From: Desulfotomaculum sp.
GTDB lineage: Bacteria > Bacillota > Desulfotomaculia > Desulfotomaculales > Desulfohalotomaculaceae
Length of the DNA: 35,882 nucleotides
Assembly: GCA_017656165.1 (NCBI GenBank)
Contig: JACDOL010000016.1
Location: forward strand, 1 to 35,882
Direction: 5' to 3'
Part shown: in pieces, positions 32,459 to 35,882 of the stretch
Position numbering within the stretch: position 1 is the first letter of the stretch
How the letters are laid out: the number at the start of each line of letters is the position of its first letter
The notes under the pieces: generated by a model
Databases searched by the model: none
What the model was told of the DNA's origin: nothing
What the model saw: only the letters and a program-made list of their open reading frames with translations
Translations under genes and position numbers: made by a program

Positions 32459-33352
32459 ATGAATACGGCATTAAATAGGCAGCTAAAGGCAGACCTGGCC
32501 CTTTTAATGGTAGCTTTTGTATGGGGTGTTACTTTTGTAGTAATCCAGGACGCCCTGCATAACATTACCCCGCATTACTTTAACGCCATTAGATTTTCTA
32601 TGGCTTTTACCTTTCTGGCTGCAGTATACTGGAAGCGCTTTAAATACATTAGTTTAACCACCATACTTACCGGCATATTTATTGGTTTATTTTTATTTTC
32701 CGGCTACACCCTTCAAACGGTGGGCCTAAAGTATACTTCAGCTTCTAAGTCCGGCTTTATTACCGGCATGTCTGTGGTAATGGTACCGCTGCTTACCGCC
32801 ATACTGCTCAGACGCATCCCTACCGCTCAATCAATTTTAGGGGTAGTCAGCGCTGCCGTAGGATTGGGACTTTTATCCTTTAACCAGGGTATAAGCGAAA
32901 TAAACCTGGGCGATGTGCTGACTTTTTTCTGTGCACTGTCCTTTGGACTGCATATTATTCTAGTAGGCAAGTTTGCCCCTGATAATGATTCAGTCCTTTT
33001 GGCTTTAATTCAAATTGCAACAGTGGCTGCAGCCAGTTTTATATTTGGTATATTTTTAGAAAACCCTCCCCGGGTTGAATCCTTTACTAAGCCGGTTTGG
33101 ACTGCCCTTGTGTTTACCGCCATACCAGCAACAGCCCTGGCTTTCTTAATTCAAAACACTGTACAAAAATTTACCACCCCCACTCATACTGCCCTCATCT
33201 TTACAATGGAACCTGTTTTTGCTGCTTTAACTGCTTTTCTATTGACTGGTGAAGTTCTCAGCACCAGCCAGTTAATTGGTTGTGGTTTAATCTTAACAGG
33301 AATGCTGGCAGCAGAACTCAAAGGAATACCCAGGAAATTAAAGAAAGGATAA
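32459..33352 (+). CDS. EamA/DMT superfamily transporter
   Basis: The 297-residue protein has ten predicted membrane helices in two EamA repeats. The first has VAFVWGVTFVVIQDAL and NAIRFSMAFTFLAAVYW. The second ends in HTALIFTMEPVFAALTAFLLTGEVLS, the typical closing motif. Members export amino acids, drugs or metabolites; the substrate here is unknown. It diverges from an amino acid uptake cluster, which makes an amino acid a reasonable but unproven guess. ATG 32459 follows AAGGAGGG about 12 bases away. It is flanked by a terminator on its 3' side. Confidence 0.88.
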   Translation: MNTALNRQLKADLALLMVAFVWGVTFVVIQDALHNITPHYFNAIRFSMAFTFLAAVYWKRFKYISLTTILTGIFIGLFLFSGYTLQTVGLKYTSASKSGFITGMSVVMVPLLTAILLRRIPTAQSILGVVSAAVGLGLLSFNQGISEINLGDVLTFFCALSFGLHIILVGKFAPDNDSVLLALIQIATVAAASFIFGIFLENPPRVESFTKPVWTALVFTAIPATALAFLIQNTVQKFTTPTHTALIFTMEPVFAALTAFLLTGEVLSTSQLIGCGLILTGMLAAELKGIPRKLKKG

Positions 33353-33368
33353 CTAAAAAGCATTATAA

Positions 33369-33407
33369 AAATGCAGAATGTAGAATATTTATCTACATTC
33401 TGCATTT
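33369..33407. terminator. Bidirectional terminator after EamA
   Basis: The 16-base arms (33369-33384, AAATGCAGAATGTAGA, and 33392-33407) pair perfectly around a 7-base loop. A tracts and T tracts flank it. It lies between the EamA stop and the convergent nucleotidyltransferase stop. Confidence 0.85.
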
Positions 33408-33412
33408 AAAAT

Positions 33413-35869
33413 TCATTCACCGGCAATTTTATTAATTTTGCTGCTGTAAATATCCGTTAATTCTTCTGCTATCTCCATGCTGCTGCCTTCACTATAAATC
33501 CTGCATACCGGCTCTTCCGGGTCAGGCAGCACCAGTGTCCAGCCATCCGGGTGGTAAACCTTTACCCCATCAAGCAGTTCCAGCTCACCTGGCTTTTCTT
33601 CAATAAGCTGGCGGATAACCCGGCCTTTTGCTTCCCATGGTACCGGTACCTGTTTCTTAGCCACAAAGAAAGCAGGTATTTCTTCTGCCAGTTGAGACAA
33701 TTTTATATTATTTTTTGCACAGTACTCAAGCACCTTAACTAAGGCTGCCATGGCATCGAAGTTTAGTAAAAATTGAGGCAGCTTTTTATCCTGTTTGCTG
33801 TCGTGAGCAATAATTTGCTCCAGCAGGTCCTGCACTGCCGTCTTTGTTCTTACCACCCTGCTGTTATACCTGCTGGCCAATTTATCAATAATTTTCGGGG
33901 CTGTTACAGGTACCACAACTGGGCCACCACGTTCTTTTAATACAATTAAAGCCAGCAGTGCCATAAGCATATCTTCCTGAATTATCTGTCCTTTCTCATC
34001 CACCAGTATTAAATTATCGGCATTAGGATCGATTACTGCACCGGCATCAGCACCTTTTTCCACCACAGCCCTACCCAGCGGTTCTTGGGCACTGCGCCAG
34101 CTGAACTGCCGGCTTCCATCATAGTAAACAAGTGTCTCCACTGACAACCCGGCGCTTAATGCCAGGCGGGAAATAAACTTATCCAGGTTCCTATTATCAT
34201 ACGCCAGTATTACTTGAAGTCCTGCATTGTCAAGAATATCAAAATTAATATATTTATTTAGATTTTCCAGGTAGGCTTCAACTACCCCAGGTACGGGTTC
34301 AACAGGAATTATTTTTTCCACATCTGCATGGCGGTAATCCCCCCTGGCCAGTTTGTTTTCTATTTTTCGCTCCTGCCCTTTTTTGATATTACCCCCCTGT
34401 GAATTAGTAAACACCATGTTGACTTTATCATTTCTAAATGAAGATATCTTTACGTGAACACCAGCTTCACATTTAAGATTTCTTACAGCATACCGGTGCA
34501 CAGGAGTTACAATAGACCCTGCATCCATAACCTCTACTCCCATAGACTGGATTCCGGTAGAAAAGGCTTTTTTTATCATTTCACAAACCGGGTAGCTGTC
34601 ACTGGAAAGTACCACCCTTTCACCTGGTCCTAATATGGAACCGTATACAGCACCCACTCGGCTGGCAAATTCAGGCGTTATTTCAATATTGGCCAGTCCG
34701 GCAATACCTTCCAGGCCAAAAATACTTTTAGGAGAGTTGGTCCCCCAGATAACGTTGCTGCATACAGCAGCACCTGTTTCCACAAATTTATCAGGCCAGA
34801 TCTTGACACCTGGTTTTATTATGCTGTGATCTTTTATTGTAGAATGATCCCCCACCACAGAGCCCTCATATGCTGAAGCATTGGAATATACAGACACCCC
34901 GCTGCCCATCACTGCTCCCCGGATGGAGGAGCTTGTACCCAGGTATACCCCGTTTAATAATACGCTTTTCTTTATGGAAGATTGTGCTTCTATACGGCAT
35001 CCTTCTCCCAGTACTGAAAAAGGTTCAATTTTTACCCCGGGACCGATATCACTTCCATCTCCAATTAATACCGGTCCCTTAATGGCAGCAGTAGAATTTA
35101 TTGTTACACCTTCTCCTACCCATACCTGGGGAGCAATTTCCCGCCCGGGTATAACTACTTCTGCTTTTCCGGAAAGTACATCCTGGTGAGCCTGCAAATA
35201 CTGCTGCAGATTTCCAATATCACACCAGTAACCGTCCAGTACTACACCATACATGGGCTTACCATCAGCCAACAGCCTGGGAAATAAATCTTTACTGAAG
35301 TCAAATTTTTGCCCCTGTTCAAAATATTCCAAAACTTCCGGTTCTAATATGTAAATCCCGGTATTTACGGTATCACTAAACACCTCTCCCCAGCTGGGTT
35401 TTTCTAAAAACTGTTTAATTCTTCCGTCGCGCTCCGTTATAACAACCCCGTATTCCAGGGGGGACTCCACCCTGGTTAATACCAGAGTGACCATTGATCC
35501 CTTCTCTTTGTGAAACTTTACTGCAGAAGATAAATCAAAATCAGTCAAAGCATCACCGCTGATAACCATAAATGTCTGGTCTAAAAAATCTCCAGCATTT
35601 TTTACACTCCCTGCAGTACCCAGCGGAACTTCTTCCACAAAGTACCGCATGCTGACTCCATATTCCATTCCATTTCCAAAGTAATCTTTAATGTCCCCTG
35701 GAAGGTACTGCAGGGTTACTCCAATGTCATCAAAACCGTGCTTTTTTAATAAATTCACTATATGTTCCATGATAGGTTTGTTCATTACCGGCATCATTGG
35801 TTTGGGCCGGCTGCAGGTCAGCGGTCTTAACCGTGACCCCTGGCCGCCGGCCATAATAATTGCCTTCAC
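33413..35869 (-). CDS. NDP-sugar pyrophosphorylase/phosphohexomutase-like fusion protein
   Basis: The 818-residue fusion has an N-terminal nucleotidyltransferase domain (residues 1 to about 235) with [12 protein letters not shown] and [15 protein letters not shown], followed by left-handed beta-helix hexapeptide repeats (about 245-370). From about residue 380 a phosphoglucomutase/phosphomannomutase-like half follows. In it the catalytic TASHNP equivalent reads KISSFR, keeping the Ser position but losing His-Asn-Pro. The metal loop reads DPNADN instead of DPDADR, and the sugar-binding GEESGH motif is not visible. The first half should be active, making a nucleotide sugar (GDP-mannose or NDP-glucose) for polysaccharide; the second is probably inactive or regulatory. 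GTG 35869 follows AGGAGG with a 7-base gap. Its upstream region lies outside this window. Confidence 0.9.
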   Translation of the reverse strand: MKAIIMAGGQGSRLRPLTCSRPKPMMPVMNKPIMEHIVNLLKKHGFDDIGVTLQYLPGDIKDYFGNGMEYGVSMRYFVEEVPLGTAGSVKNAGDFLDQTFMVISGDALTDFDLSSAVKFHKEKGSMVTLVLTRVESPLEYGVVITERDGRIKQFLEKPSWGEVFSDTVNTGIYILEPEVLEYFEQGQKFDFSKDLFPRLLADGKPMYGVVLDGYWCDIGNLQQYLQAHQDVLSGKAEVVIPGREIAPQVWVGEGVTINSTAAIKGPVLIGDGSDIGPGVKIEPFSVLGEGCRIEAQSSIKKSVLLNGVYLGTSSSIRGAVMGSGVSVYSNASAYEGSVVGDHSTIKDHSIIKPGVKIWPDKFVETGAAVCSNVIWGTNSPKSIFGLEGIAGLANIEITPEFASRVGAVYGSILGPGERVVLSSDSYPVCEMIKKAFSTGIQSMGVEVMDAGSIVTPVHRYAVRNLKCEAGVHVKISSFRNDKVNMVFTNSQGGNIKKGQERKIENKLARGDYRHADVEKIIPVEPVPGVVEAYLENLNKYINFDILDNAGLQVILAYDNRNLDKFISRLALSAGLSVETLVYYDGSRQFSWRSAQEPLGRAVVEKGADAGAVIDPNADNLILVDEKGQIIQEDMLMALLALIVLKERGGPVVVPVTAPKIIDKLASRYNSRVVRTKTAVQDLLEQIIAHDSKQDKKLPQFLLNFDAMAALVKVLEYCAKNNIKLSQLAEEIPAFFVAKKQVPVPWEAKGRVIRQLIEEKPGELELLDGVKVYHPDGWTLVLPDPEEPVCRIYSEGSSMEIAEELTDIYSSKINKIAGE

Positions 35870-35882
35870 AATAAAACCTCCT

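Noticed and set aside
1-35882. Phage, transposon, CRISPR or defence island
   Set aside because: All genes are conserved chromosomal families, with no integrase, transposase, repeat-spacer array or toxin-antitoxin pair visible.

Overview
The window looks like a chromosomal stretch of a low-to-moderate GC Firmicute of the Clostridia, probably Peptococcaceae/Desulfotomaculum-like or a relative. This rests on gene order and on the families present: alaS-ireB-ruvX-DUF1292, a T-box-controlled hisS-aspS operon, a 6S RNA between aspS and tcdA, recJ-apt-rel-dtd, a VanW/G5 protein and DUF896. The exact genus cannot be fixed from this sequence. Many genes start with TTG or GTG behind a strong Shine-Dalgarno sequence. 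There are no tRNAs, rRNAs, CRISPR arrays, transposases or phage genes. It is mostly conserved housekeeping DNA with unusual details.

Layout. 1-850: a GntR/FadR-type regulator on the plus strand. 852-4393 (minus): a VanW/G5 surface protein, then ireB, an Fe-S aldo/keto reductase, ruvX and a DUF1292 gene. 4597-8962 (minus): alaS, an AI-2E-type permease, a small membrane protein and a 58-residue zinc-ribbon protein. 9133-12338 (minus): iscR-iscS-iscU-mnmA, which links sulfur mobilisation, Fe-S assembly and tRNA 2-thiolation under a likely Fe-S-sensing repressor with a promoter and palindrome. 12511-15500 (minus): rarA, thioredoxin, tcdA and 6S RNA, each with its own signals. 15637-19054 (minus): hisS-aspS behind a T-box leader whose specifier region reads GACAC, an Asp codon overlapping a His codon. 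19060-19202 (minus): a possible small gene split by a -1 frame change. 19314-20278 (plus): a DUF896 protein with a Cys/His tail and a HAD hydrolase. 20302-26954 (minus): recJ-apt-rel-dtd-MBL hydrolase. 27072-28196 (plus): a paired Fluc/CrcB fluoride channel and a small winged-helix protein. 28269-32290 (minus): two binding-protein/permease pairs sharing one ATPase, a polar amino-acid uptake system. 32459-33352 (plus): an EamA exporter. 33413-35869 (minus): a nucleotidyltransferase/phosphomutase fusion with a degenerate mutase half.

The most interesting signals are: a roughly 60-bp dispersed intergenic repeat with inverted ends (three clear copies and one diverged copy), always in the space upstream of a minus-strand gene; the overlapping Asp/His specifier; the small frame-shifted gene with an A-AAA-AAG heptamer; matching GCGTAACAC hairpins in both binding-protein/permease gaps; and metal-binding-looking tails on IscS and DUF896.
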